Source: Cycloclasticus sp.
Lineage (GTDB): Bacteria > Pseudomonadota > Gammaproteobacteria > Methylococcales > Cycloclasticaceae
Assembly: GCA_040743155.1 (NCBI GenBank)
Contig: JBFLJU010000001.1
Location: 558,001-622,000, forward strand
Length of the DNA: 64,000 bases
Reading direction: 5' to 3'
Of the stretch, positions 8,023 to 16,319 are shown in pieces. Within the stretch, counting starts at the first letter, position 1; the number at the start of each line of letters is the position of its first letter. Below the pieces are notes generated by a model. That model saw only the letters and a list, made by a program, of their open reading frames with translations, was not told the origin of the DNA and did no database searches. The translations under genes and the position numbers were made by a program.

Positions 8023-9492
8023 TTAATTCAGCTCATGTTCAGCTTTTCTCTTTAGGCACCGTCCTCTCGGTTCGTTGCCCTCATAAAGCACGATGTCGGA
8101 ATGCAAAAACTGTGCAGCCTCTGCTGAGTCTTTCACTTTTTTAGCACTGCGTTCTAACATGTCTGATTCAAATTCAGTTAACACACTTTCTCTCACGCCT
8201 ACTTCCCTCCATTGGGATAAAGGTCTACATCCTTTTTTGATCCCCCGAGCCAGCGCCAGCGAATCTAGCAGAGCTTGATTGGCTCCCTGTCCTTTGAACG
8301 GGCTCATCGGGTGAGCCGCATCTCCAATCAGGGTCACTTGAGCTGCTTTTTGCAATAGCTCTGGCTCAAGTGGTACTCGGTCATACACAGGGTAACCAGA
8401 TACCTGAGCTTCCAGCGTAGCGGCTAAAATCTGAGGAATGGGATCGTGCCACTGACATCGGCGACGCGCTTCTTCCTTCAATGCTCCGGCTCCTTGAGCG
8501 CTTAATGCCTTAGCCTCTTTTTCTGCCATAGGGAAGCTAAGTTGCCACATCACCGAGGTTGACGAATAAGGCATCATGTAGATCCGCTCATGGCCATTGG
8601 CGGTTTGGAATACCGTGGCTGAGTCCAGCAAAGAACTGTCAATACATTTAATCTCTTCTAAAGGACAAATCCCTAAAATCACAATACATCCTAAGTAACA
8701 TAATGGAGAAGCCTCTTCACCAATCAACAACCTCCTGACTGAGCTACGAATTCCATCTGCCCCCACCACAAGGTCCGCATTGGCGCTCTTGTTGCCACCC
8801 TCTACTTCAAAGCTCAACTCTACAGCTTTACCCTGATGTTCTTTAAACGCCACCAATTGATGCCCCCACTGCACGGCATCATCTCCACCTAGTTGCTCAA
8901 GTAAAGCTAAGCGTAAGGACTGTCTAGCGATATGCACATTCGTACGCTTCGGTGTCGTTTTCGCATCTGACGGCCCCCACTTTCTAGTGCCCCATTCAGC
9001 GATTACTTTTCCATCGGTAGAATGAACTAGGTGCCGAGTTGAAATGACACCGTCTTCTAACGAGAAAATGCCCAAGCCTTCGATTGCTCTACTGGCTTGT
9101 TGCAAAGTGAGCCCATATCCTTGAGAACGTGCATCGAAGCCGCTATCGCGTTCATAAAGAGTAAAAGGAATGCCGCGGTGAAAACAAGCCACGGCGAGAG
9201 CCACGCCACCAATTCCAGCACCAATGATAGCAAGGTGAGGGTAGTTCTCTTTATCCGTTAAAGGGGGCGTATCAGAATGAACCAATCCAGAGCCATTACA
9301 TTTTAAGCATGAGGCGAGGTGACCTTTAGGGCGAGCGGGAGGCGACCCTTGGCTATTTGCTTTTTCAAAATGCTCCAGTTCCCGCTGGTAGCGGAGTTTT
9401 ACTTTTTTGCGGAGCCTTTTGCTTTTTTTGCCGTGGCCCTTACATTCCAGACAAATAGCCCAGTGACTCTGTTCGTTTTTCACCTTGTTCAC
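8023..9492 (-). CDS. FAD-dependent monooxygenase with N-terminal CxxCxGxG zinc-finger-like module
   Basis: A 489-residue protein. From about residue 85 it is a class A flavoprotein monooxygenase (PHBH fold): the dinucleotide fold IIGAGIGGVALAVACFHRG, a VVGADGIRSSVRR segment, and the FAD-ribityl motif GDAAHPMSPFKGQGANQA near residue 400. Such enzymes hydroxylate small, often aromatic substrates with NAD(P)H and oxygen. The first 70 residues are unusual: two DnaJ-like CxxCxGxG repeats (Cys14/Cys17 and Cys62/Cys65) flank a basic helical linker, suggesting zinc binding or nucleic-acid/protein contact. The start codon is GTG with AAGGTCAG just upstream. The substrate is unknown and no catabolic operon surrounds it. 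Confidence 0.85.
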   Translation of the reverse strand: MNKVKNEQSHWAICLECKGHGKKSKRLRKKVKLRYQRELEHFEKANSQGSPPARPKGHLASCLKCNGSGLVHSDTPPLTDKENYPHLAIIGAGIGGVALAVACFHRGIPFTLYERDSGFDARSQGYGLTLQQASRAIEGLGIFSLEDGVISTRHLVHSTDGKVIAEWGTRKWGPSDAKTTPKRTNVHIARQSLRLALLEQLGGDDAVQWGHQLVAFKEHQGKAVELSFEVEGGNKSANADLVVGADGIRSSVRRLLIGEEASPLCYLGCIVILGICPLEEIKCIDSSLLDSATVFQTANGHERIYMMPYSSTSVMWQLSFPMAEKEAKALSAQGAGALKEEARRRCQWHDPIPQILAATLEAQVSGYPVYDRVPLEPELLQKAAQVTLIGDAAHPMSPFKGQGANQALLDSLALARGIKKGCRPLSQWREVGVRESVLTEFESDMLERSAKKVKDSAEAAQFLHSDIVLYEGNEPRGRCLKRKAEHELN

Positions 9493-9751
9493 CTGACCTT
9501 TATTTAACCCGCCATCGGTTCCAATGTAATAAGAAAAGCTCCGCCAATACGGCTGACGTTGATCGTTAAGTTGTGATTATAACGTTGCAGGAAAAGGGGA
9601 TGTTAATAACCGCTATCACTTGCTTTAAATTTTGTCATCGAGCTAACTTGTTTTATTAAAGTCCATTAAAATGACCCCATTAAATTCTAATAGCTGAGCC
9701 TACTTAATAGCAGCATTAAATCCTGCTATAGTCCAAAATTTGGAGCACTAA

Positions 9752-10642
9752 ATGGCCATTTCCGAGCACCCCTCAAAACTGAGTTTGCCGCAGACTAACC
9801 CCGGTGTTGCCACCGTGCTGGAATACCTGATCATTAAATTCCCCTATGTTGATGCCAAGATTTGGCAACAGCGAATGGCCGATGGCAAAGTACACTGGCA
9901 CGACGGCTCGTTGATAACGACGCGATCGCCATTTAAACCGCAACAAAGGGTTTATTATTACCGGGAAGTTGACAGCGAACCGAGTATCCCCTTTGAGGAA
10001 ACCATTTTATTCCAAGACCAGCACATTTTAGTGGCCTATAAGCCTCACTTTTTAGCGGTAACCCCTGGCGGTATTTATGTGAATGAATGTTTGCAAAACC
10101 GCTTGCAACGGAGCACAGGCATTAAGGCCTTACAACCGTTGCACCGCTTGGATAGAGTGACAGCTGGCTTGGTTATGTTCTCTGTTAACCCGAGCAGCCG
10201 CCATCGTTACCATCATTTATTTGAAACACGACAAATACACAAAACATACCAGGCCATTGCCAAAATTAGTCACGGTGAAAAGTTGCTTGCTCAGGAGTGG
10301 GACATTAAAAATCGTATCGTGCAGGGCGAACCACGTTTTCGCATGCAGGTGACCAAGGGGGAAGCCAATAGTCATTCTGTGATTCGATGCTTGCAACAAT
10401 CAATTCAACATGCGTTATTTGAATTAAACCCCGTTACGGGTAAAACCCATCAATTACGCGTTCACATGCAGGAGCTGGGCTGGCCTATATTGAATGACAA
10501 ATACTACCCAAAACTACAGCCACTATCAGCAGATAACTATTCAGCGCCATTGCAATTACTGGCAAAGGAACTTCAGTTTGTGGACCCAATAACTCAGCAG
10601 CCAAGAAGCTTTAGCTGTGACAATAACTTATTGCTGGAATGA
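9752..10642 (+). CDS. RluA-family pseudouridine synthase
   Basis: A 296-residue protein with the RluA-family catalytic motif HRLD at residues 131-134 (catalytic Asp134) in LQPLHRLDRVTAGL, and the later GKTHQLRVHM motif. The N-terminal 75 residues resemble a small S4-like RNA-binding region. Family members isomerise specific uridines in 23S rRNA or tRNA. The target (RluA, RluC/D or TruC type) cannot be assigned from sequence alone. TTGGAG seven bases before the ATG supports the start. It is transcribed divergently from the flavin monooxygenase. Confidence 0.9.
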   Translation: MAISEHPSKLSLPQTNPGVATVLEYLIIKFPYVDAKIWQQRMADGKVHWHDGSLITTRSPFKPQQRVYYYREVDSEPSIPFEETILFQDQHILVAYKPHFLAVTPGGIYVNECLQNRLQRSTGIKALQPLHRLDRVTAGLVMFSVNPSSRHRYHHLFETRQIHKTYQAIAKISHGEKLLAQEWDIKNRIVQGEPRFRMQVTKGEANSHSVIRCLQQSIQHALFELNPVTGKTHQLRVHMQELGWPILNDKYYPKLQPLSADNYSAPLQLLAKELQFVDPITQQPRSFSCDNNLLLE

Positions 10643-10752
10643 GGCAAGTACGCCGTTGATCTTTAGCAGTCGGCTTGATGTTGTTAGATATTAGTAATAA
10701 AACAAGCGGGCTGGGTTCTTGATATAGGGGTGAAACAAGAAGGGCGAGCTAG

Positions 10753-11004
10753 TTAACGATAAAAGGCTTCAACCGTTCCTTTTAGTTTTATCAGAAGCGG
10801 CTGCCCTCGACGATCCACGGCTTTAGGAGAAGCGATTTTTACCCAACCTTCACTGATGCAATACTCCTCAACATCGGTACGTTCTTTGTCGTTCAGCTTA
10901 ATGCCAATATTGTGCTGCTCGAAGATCTCTGCCACATGATGTGGACTACGGGGGTTACCAGACAAGCGATCAGGTAAAGAGGGTAGCGATTTAGTATCAT
11001 TCAT
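10753..11004 (-). CDS. DUF3297 family protein
   Basis: An 83-residue protein matching the DUF3297 family almost end to end: LPDRLSGNPRSPHH, then NDKERTDVEEYCISEGWV, and a C-terminal KLKGTVEAFY. The family is small, conserved and of unknown function. The chosen ATG at 11004 (MNDTKS) gives the usual family length; longer forms starting at 11064 would add residues with no family match. It is transcribed away from the glutathione S-transferase gene, with about 95 bp between the two starts. Confidence 0.85.
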   Translation of the reverse strand: MNDTKSLPSLPDRLSGNPRSPHHVAEIFEQHNIGIKLNDKERTDVEEYCISEGWVKIASPKAVDRRGQPLLIKLKGTVEAFYR

Positions 11005-11098
11005 ATTAATATCAGCATTAAATAACAAGTGTGCCATTGTAAGCAATATAGACCTGGCTCTCAAGAACAGCAGTCGACTTAAGAGGCCCTTTTAATTC

Positions 11099-11782
11099 AT
11101 GACATTACCCATACTCTATTCCTTGCAAAACTGCCCATATGCCATGCGTGCAAGGCTCGCTATTTTGTCAGCAGGGCAAACGGTCATGCTTCGTGCCATT
11201 ACTATGGCTAATAAACCAGCTCACATGTTAACGATGTCAGCTAAAGGCACAGTGCCTGTTTTAATACTAGAAAACAGTGTTGATGTTAATAATAAAATCG
11301 AAGGTAAAAAGCACGTCATAGATGAAAGTCTAGATATTATGTTGTGGGCTTTAAATCGTAATGATCCTGAAGATTTACTCTATTCTCAACAGGCAGACTG
11401 TTTAAAAGAAATGCTGGTAATCATTGAAGAAAATGACACGCAATTCAAACCAATGCTGGAACAATATAAACGCGCCAGGCGTTACCATAACGATGATGAA
11501 GAGCATTGCCGACAGCTATGTGAACCTTTTGTTCAGCAGCTAGAGTTTCGTTTAACGCAACATGAATTCTTGATGGGCTCTACGCCAAGTATGCTGGATT
11601 ATGCATTATTGCCCTTTATTCGACAGTTTTCCCGGGTTAATCGACAGCTGTATTTACAGGGTCCCTATGCTCATTTACAAAAATGGTTAAATCGACATTT
11701 GCAAAGCCGACACTTCTCAAAAGCTATGTTCAAATATCCATTATGGTTAGACAAACATCAAGAATTTATATTGGGTGAATAA
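11099..11782 (+). CDS. Glutathione S-transferase family protein
   Basis: A 227-residue protein with a thioredoxin-fold N-terminal domain beginning LYSLQNCPYAMRARLAI (Cys12 in CPYA, the position of a Cys-type GST active site) and the cis-Pro segment KGTVPVLIL. An all-helical C-terminal domain follows, including LDYALLPFIRQF. These features fit an Omega/Beta-like or SspA-like GST. The natural electrophile or peroxide substrate is unknown. The ribosome binding site is weak (AAGAGG about 11 bases upstream). It is monocistronic in this context. Confidence 0.85.
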   Translation: MTLPILYSLQNCPYAMRARLAILSAGQTVMLRAITMANKPAHMLTMSAKGTVPVLILENSVDVNNKIEGKKHVIDESLDIMLWALNRNDPEDLLYSQQADCLKEMLVIIEENDTQFKPMLEQYKRARRYHNDDEEHCRQLCEPFVQQLEFRLTQHEFLMGSTPSMLDYALLPFIRQFSRVNRQLYLQGPYAHLQKWLNRHLQSRHFSKAMFKYPLWLDKHQEFILGE

Positions 11783-12055
11783 GCGTTTAACTGCTTCATT
11801 ATTAAAATCAAACTGGCTGACCCCTTGATTTCGCTAATGTTGTAAGAAGCAGAATTTCTGAGTGGGCTGATATCGCTTTTGAAAACGAGACTTAAATAAG
11901 TAGAGCAGAGGGGCAATGTTCTGATGAAAAATTAGCTCTCGGCTTAAGACAGTTAAGCAAAGAGCCGCATTAGGCTTATTATCACCGCAAAATGCAACGC
12001 CTCACTGGATTGAAATTGTTAAGCGACTCACCGAAAGGGTCGTTTTGGCCCGGTG
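11783..12055. other. Intergenic stretch without a recognisable gene
   Basis: Together with the Pho-box promoter this forms a gap of about 330 bp between the GST gene and ppk. It contains one REP-like repeat. On the plus strand one open frame (from about 11928 to about 12110) reads protein-like, but it has no start codon with a ribosome binding site and I recognise no family. It may be debris of a lost gene. Confidence 0.4.
11804..11832 (+). repeat. Dispersed REP-like repeat, copy 1
   Basis: The core ATCAAACTGGCTGACCCC is followed by TTGATTT. The outer arms AAATCAA (11805-11811) and TTGATTT (11825-11831) are perfect inverted repeats around the core. Two more copies lie at about 16926 and 18032 (the latter inverted). 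The core resembles the short repeats that flank REP-associated tyrosine transposases in many gammaproteobacteria; that link is an inference. Confidence 0.6.
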
Positions 12056-12089
12056 TTGTCATTTAAATGTCATATCTCATGGTTATGCT
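12056..12089 (+). promoter_or_regulatory. Pho box and -10 element upstream of ppk
   Basis: TTGTCATTTAAATGTCAT at 12056-12073 has the two 7-bp direct repeats of a PhoB site (consensus CTGTCAT, 4 AT-rich bases, CTGTCAY) with the exact 11-bp periodicity; both TGTCAT cores are perfect. A -10-like TATGCT at 12084-12089 begins 10 bases after the box, where a PhoB-activated promoter should have it. The predicted transcript would start near 12096, about 20 bases before the ppk GTG. Phosphate-starvation control of ppk is known in other bacteria. Confidence 0.65.
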
Positions 12090-12114
12090 GTGTTGTTGAA
12101 AATGAAAGTATAGA

Positions 12115-14193
12115 GTGGTGTGTGTGACAAAAAATGATGGGCACAAGTATGTTGAAAAGGAACTTAGCTGGTTATCGTTTAACGAGCGGGTTTTACAAGA
12201 GGCGACAGATAAGTCTGTTCCTATTGTAGAGCGGGTACGATTTTTAGGAATATTCTCCAATAACCTTGATGAGTTTTTTCGTGTTCGAGTAGCGAATGTT
12301 AAGCGTAAAGTCCTTATTGAAAAAAGCTTGGAAGATGAAACGCCGACAAAAAACCTTTTGCGCGCCATTCAGAAAAAAGTATTAAAGCTTCAGGAAGATT
12401 TTGAAGTTATTTATTTTGATGTTTTAAAAGGGCTGGCACACCAACATATCTTTTTAATTAATGAAGATCAGCTGAGCGAAGAGCAAGGGCTCTGGCTCCG
12501 TGAATATTTTTATAATAAATTAAAGCGCTATATTGAGCCTATTATCATCAATAAAGATACCGATTTAGCATCATTATTAAAAGATGATTCAACCTATTTG
12601 ATTTGTGAAATGATTAATGGGGATGATATTCAATATGCAGCTGTTGCCATCCCAACGAATGATTCGCCACGTTTTATTGAATTGCCACGCGAGAAAGGTA
12701 AGAGACGGAAAAATATTATCATGTCAGATAATGTGATTCGCTATTGTTTTGACGATATATTTGCACCGTATTTTGACTATAAACAGCACAATGTTTATTC
12801 AATGAAAATGACCTGTGATGCGGATTTTGGCTTAACCGATGATATTGACCAGTCGTTGCTAGAAAGAATGTCGACAGGGCTTAAACAGCGCCTTAATTCT
12901 CAGCCTGTTCGCTTTGTTTATGAGCGTGGTATGTCATCGGCTGGGATTGATATGTTGAAAAATAAACTGGGTATTTCTAGGAATGACAGTGTTATAGCGG
13001 GTGGTCGTTACCATAACTTTAGGGACTTTATAGGGTTTCCAAATATAGGGCGAAAGCATTTAGAAAACCCTAAAATGCCGGCTTTAGTATCGCAAGATTT
13101 TGCTAAGTACCCCAGTGTTTTTCAAGCGATTAAAAAGAAAGATATTCTGCTGAGCTACCCTTACCATAAGTTTAGCCACTTTACTGAAATGCTGCGTGAG
13201 GCGGCTTTTGATCCGGCTGTTTTTGAAATAAAAATAAGCGTGTACCGAGTGGCAAGCAATAGCCGTATTATTAAATCACTCATTAATGCGGTAAGAAACG
13301 GTAAAAAAGTACTGGCAGTTATAGAGCTACATGCACGATTTGATGAGCAGGCAAATATAGAGTGGGCAAAGGTGTTAACCGAAGGGGGGGTAAAGGTTGA
13401 GTTCGGAGTGCCTTCTTTAAAATGCCATAGCAAACTATGTTTAATTGGGCGGCACGAAAAGGACAAAGCGGTGTACTACGCCCATATAGGCACGGGTAAT
13501 TTCCACGAAAAAACAGCAAAAATATATACTGACTATAGTTTGTTCACTCGTAATGAAGATATTACAAAAGAAGTGATCGATGTTTTTGACTTTATTGTTA
13601 ACAGTTATAAGCAAAAAGAATTTAAGCACTTAATTGTTTCGCCTGTTAATACCAGAGACTGGATTAATCAGTCGATTGATAATGAAATTAAAATGGCAAA
13701 AAAAGGTCATAAGGCCGAAATTTTATTAAAAGTGAATAATCTTGATGATAAAAGTATTATTCGTAAGCTCTATGAGGCGAGCTGTGCGGGTGTGAAAATT
13801 CGTATGATTATCAGAGGGATGTGCGTATTAGTGCCAGGTGTAGATGGCCTGAGTGAAAATATTGAGGTTATATCAATTGTTGATCGTTTCTTGGAGCATA
13901 CTCGGGTGAGTGTTTTCCATAATGGTGGTAAACCGAAGGTTGTGATTAGTTCAGCCGATTGGATGACACGGAATATTGATCGCCGAATAGAAGTCGGTTG
14001 CCCTATTTACGATGAGGGTATTCAGCAACGACTGATTTATATATTTAACGTGCAATGGAGCGATAAAACAAAAGCTAGAATTATTGATAAGAAGCAGGTT
14101 AATGAGTATAGGCCACGTGGCAATAAACGAAAAATACGTTCACAAGTAGCGATATATGATTACCTGAAAGCGATTGAAAGTAAAAAAACATGA
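12115..14193 (+). CDS. ppk1: Polyphosphate kinase 1
   Basis: A 692-residue enzyme that reversibly polymerises the gamma-phosphate of ATP into inorganic polyphosphate. Family landmarks are clear: the N-terminal ELSWLSFNERVLQEA, then NLDEFFRVRV, and the two active-site histidines His438 (SLKCHSKLCL) and His457 (YAHIGTGNF); the first corresponds to the autophosphorylated His of E. coli PPK1. The length is normal. The start is GTG; further GTG codons at 12118 and 12124 are possible, and the predicted transcript start leaves little room further upstream. The stop overlaps the ppx start by 4 bases (ATGA), so the two are translationally coupled. A Pho box lies immediately upstream. Confidence 0.96.
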   Translation: MVCVTKNDGHKYVEKELSWLSFNERVLQEATDKSVPIVERVRFLGIFSNNLDEFFRVRVANVKRKVLIEKSLEDETPTKNLLRAIQKKVLKLQEDFEVIYFDVLKGLAHQHIFLINEDQLSEEQGLWLREYFYNKLKRYIEPIIINKDTDLASLLKDDSTYLICEMINGDDIQYAAVAIPTNDSPRFIELPREKGKRRKNIIMSDNVIRYCFDDIFAPYFDYKQHNVYSMKMTCDADFGLTDDIDQSLLERMSTGLKQRLNSQPVRFVYERGMSSAGIDMLKNKLGISRNDSVIAGGRYHNFRDFIGFPNIGRKHLENPKMPALVSQDFAKYPSVFQAIKKKDILLSYPYHKFSHFTEMLREAAFDPAVFEIKISVYRVASNSRIIKSLINAVRNGKKVLAVIELHARFDEQANIEWAKVLTEGGVKVEFGVPSLKCHSKLCLIGRHEKDKAVYYAHIGTGNFHEKTAKIYTDYSLFTRNEDITKEVIDVFDFIVNSYKQKEFKHLIVSPVNTRDWINQSIDNEIKMAKKGHKAEILLKVNNLDDKSIIRKLYEASCAGVKIRMIIRGMCVLVPGVDGLSENIEVISIVDRFLEHTRVSVFHNGGKPKVVISSADWMTRNIDRRIEVGCPIYDEGIQQRLIYIFNVQWSDKTKARIIDKKQVNEYRPRGNKRKIRSQVAIYDYLKAIESKKT

Positions 14194-15704
14194 TAGATAA
14201 AATGATTAAGAAAAGTGATAGCTCAGAGTTGCTAGCGGCATTAGACCTTGGTTCTAATAGCTTTCATTTGATTATTGCCCGTATGCAAAATGGCATTATT
14301 GAACCTATTAAACGGGTTAAGCACCGCGTTAAGTTAAGAGCGGGGCTAAATAAAGAAAATGACTTAAATTACGAATCAATTCTACGTGCTGTTTCTAGCT
14401 TGAAAGAAATAGGCGATATATTAAAAGAAAGTGGAGCCGGAAAAGTGAGGGTGGTAGCAACACATACCATTCGTGAGGCAAATAATCGTAATGCATTTTT
14501 AACATTAGCTGAGCAAGCGTTAGGCTTCCCAATAGAGATTATTTCTGGCTGTGAAGAAGCGCGCCTTATATATCAAGGTGTGGTACGTAGTGAGGCGTTA
14601 CTCGACAATAGTTTAGTGATTGATATTGGTGGCGGTAGTACAGAGATAGTGGTGGGTGAGGGCTGTGAGACCCTCTATAGAGAAAGCAAAAGTATGGGCT
14701 GTATCAGTTTTACTGAACGTTATTTCTCGAAAGAGTTGAACAAAAAAGCTTTTAAAAAAGCGGAGATAGCGACCTTACAGAAACTAGAGTTTTGTTCACA
14801 TCGCTTTAAAAAATTTAAATGGAACAATGTATTTGCAACGTCAGGCACCGCTAAAGCACTTTTTAAAGCGGTTGGTTTAGTGGGCGACAATACCGATAGC
14901 TTATTGTTGAGCGACCTTTTGGAGTTAAAGAACTTGTTATGCCAGAAGTCTTGTTTTGAAAAGCTTTCGTGGGTCGGTATTGATGAAGCGCGAGCCGGCG
15001 TATTACCCGCGGGTGTGGCGATTATGATCGCGGTAATGAAAAGCTTAGGTATTACAGAGCTAAAGTCCTGCAGCGCTGCTTTGCGTGAAGGTGTTCTTTA
15101 TGAAATGGAGCAGCAAGATAAAGAGCAAAGTACACGACTATTAACCCGTCAAGATATGCAAACGCGCTACCATGTGGATCGACGACAGGCACAACAAGTA
15201 GCGGAAACGTGTGAGCTGCTATGGAATCAAGTGGCTGAAGAGTGGAGCTTAGAAACGACAGGTTTAAAAGAGTTGTTAAAAGAAGCGGCTTATTTATATG
15301 AAGTGGGTTTGCAAATTAGTGTCAGTGATTTTCAAAATCACTCGGGCTATATTTTGGCAAATAGTGAATTGCCTGGCTATAACCAAAATGAGCAGCAACT
15401 ATTAGGGCTGTTGGTGAGTAATGGGAGAAAAAAATTCAAACGAAGAAGCTTGCCATTACTGCGTAATGTTAGTCATAAAGTGTTAACACGTTTAATTCGT
15501 CTATTCCGTTTAGCGGTATTGCTAAATAATAGCCGTCAGCCATTAGTGGTTGATTTGCTCAGCTTGAAGACAGATGGCGGTGATATGCAATTGACGATTG
15601 ATAAGGCATTTTTTCTTGAGCAAGATTTAAATGTTGCCGATTTAGATAAGGAAGCGAAATTGATGGCTAAACTGGGTAATAAACTATCTTACCAATTGGT
15701 TTAA
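14190..15704 (+). CDS. ppx: Exopolyphosphatase, Ppx/GppA family
   Basis: A 504-residue ASKHA-fold phosphatase: phosphate-1 motif ALDLGSNSFHLII near residue 17, THTIREANN near 93, and phosphate-2 motif DIGGGSTEI starting at Asp145, followed by an HD-like helical C-terminal region. It releases terminal phosphate from polyphosphate chains, and family members may also act on pppGpp. The length matches long Ppx enzymes such as that of E. coli rather than short ones. The overlapping ATGA start with ppk indicates an operon in which synthesis and breakdown enzymes are coupled. No terminator is visible directly after the stop. Confidence 0.95.
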   Translation: MIDKMIKKSDSSELLAALDLGSNSFHLIIARMQNGIIEPIKRVKHRVKLRAGLNKENDLNYESILRAVSSLKEIGDILKESGAGKVRVVATHTIREANNRNAFLTLAEQALGFPIEIISGCEEARLIYQGVVRSEALLDNSLVIDIGGGSTEIVVGEGCETLYRESKSMGCISFTERYFSKELNKKAFKKAEIATLQKLEFCSHRFKKFKWNNVFATSGTAKALFKAVGLVGDNTDSLLLSDLLELKNLLCQKSCFEKLSWVGIDEARAGVLPAGVAIMIAVMKSLGITELKSCSAALREGVLYEMEQQDKEQSTRLLTRQDMQTRYHVDRRQAQQVAETCELLWNQVAEEWSLETTGLKELLKEAAYLYEVGLQISVSDFQNHSGYILANSELPGYNQNEQQLLGLLVSNGRKKFKRRSLPLLRNVSHKVLTRLIRLFRLAVLLNNSRQPLVVDLLSLKTDGGDMQLTIDKAFFLEQDLNVADLDKEAKLMAKLGNKLSYQLV

Positions 15705-15728
15705 CAGGCCCGCTTAACTCTAGACATA

Positions 15729-15926
15729 TTATTTAGGTGTGCTGTTATATTTTAGCAGGGCATCTTCAATTAATCCCTCAATCAGATTTTGTAAGCTAGT
15801 GTCTTTTTCAATAGCCATTATTTTTAGGGATTTTAGTGTCTTTTTTTCTAAACGAAGGGATGTGCTTTTCTTTGCCTTGCTAGGGCTGTTGTTTTCTTTT
15901 TTAGAGTCTTCTTTTTGATTTTTCAT
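15729..15926 (-). CDS. Small ribbon-helix-helix-like basic protein
   Basis: A 65-residue protein. The first 25 residues are lysine-rich and probably disordered. From about residue 24 the pattern STSLRLEKKTLKSLKIMAIE then SLQNLIEGLIEDALLKY is the strand-helix-helix pattern of ribbon-helix-helix (CopG/Arc-like) DNA-binding proteins. It could be a local repressor; many such proteins bind short palindromes near their own gene. A GTG two codons upstream is an alternative start; no strong ribosome binding site is present for either. It converges with ppx (24-base gap) and lies downstream of the 25-residue basic peptide on the same strand. Confidence 0.65.
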   Translation of the reverse strand: MKNQKEDSKKENNSPSKAKKSTSLRLEKKTLKSLKIMAIEKDTSLQNLIEGLIEDALLKYNSTPK

Positions 15927-15987
15927 TGGCACATGACTAGCAAATATAAAAGTATTTCATAATATTAGAAATATTGAGCGAAGAAGT

Positions 15988-16024
15988 AAAGCCTCGCCGC
16001 CAGTTTAGCTGGCGATGAGGCTTT
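15988..16024 (-). terminator. Strong hairpin, probable intrinsic terminator
   Basis: Arms AAAGCCTCGCCGCCAG (15988-16003) and CTGGCGATGAGGCTTT (16009-16024) pair over 16 positions with a 2-base mismatch around a 5-base loop. On the minus strand it lies 11 bases after the stop of the 25-residue peptide and ends in TTT followed by ACTTCTTC, a moderate U-tract. It would isolate that small gene as its own transcription unit ahead of the ribbon-helix-helix gene. Confidence 0.65.
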
Positions 16025-16035
16025 AATAAAAAAAA

Positions 16036-16113
16036 CTAGATCTTCTTTTTTAGTTTCTTAATTTTTTTAGTTAATTTTTTGATTTTTAGTTTGATCTCTT
16101 TTTTCTTAGCCAT
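16036..16113 (-). CDS. 25-residue lysine-rich amphipathic heptad peptide
   Basis: A short ORF of 25 codons plus stop. AAGGA seven bases before the ATG is a good ribosome binding site, and a strong hairpin follows the stop, so it looks like a real small gene. The peptide begins MAKKKEIK and has 14 lysines and one glutamate. Hydrophobic residues fall at positions 7, 11, 14, 18, 21 and 25 (Ile, Ile, Leu, Ile, Leu, Ile), a perfect 4-3-4-3-4 heptad spacing, giving a basic amphipathic helix able to form a coiled coil. A role in binding polyphosphate, nucleic acid or membrane is suggested by charge and by the neighbouring ppk-ppx, but this is inference. I recognise no family. Confidence 0.55.
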   Translation of the reverse strand: MAKKKEIKLKIKKLTKKIKKLKKKI

Positions 16114-16157
16114 GTTTAGTTCCTTATGATTTATGTAATAATGATGTTAATACGTTG

Positions 16158-16187
16158 TTACGTAATGACGTCATTAGTTGCTATACT
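16158..16187 (+). promoter_or_regulatory. Promoter-like elements spanning a 14-bp perfect palindrome
   Basis: TAATGACGTCATTA at 16163-16176 is a perfect palindrome in the 206-bp region between the divergent basic-peptide and HhH/lysine-tail genes. On the plus strand it lies between TTACGT (16158-16163, weak -35) and TATACT (16182-16187, good -10) with an 18-base spacer, an ideal operator position. A repressor such as the nearby ribbon-helix-helix protein is a candidate; this is inference. Confidence 0.45.
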
Positions 16188-16319
16188 ACGGATCTTATTA
16201 TTTGTTTTCAAGTTAATTGTTTTTTTACATTATTTAGTGAATGGTACGAGATTAAAAATGTACTTATTTAAAATGATTGATTTGTATTGAATTTATTTAT
16301 GTAGCTTAAGGGGTAATGA

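Noticed and set aside
12063-12368. Minus-strand ORF covering the ppk start and Pho box
   Set aside because: It overlaps the conserved ppk N-terminus and has composition typical of a shadow frame.
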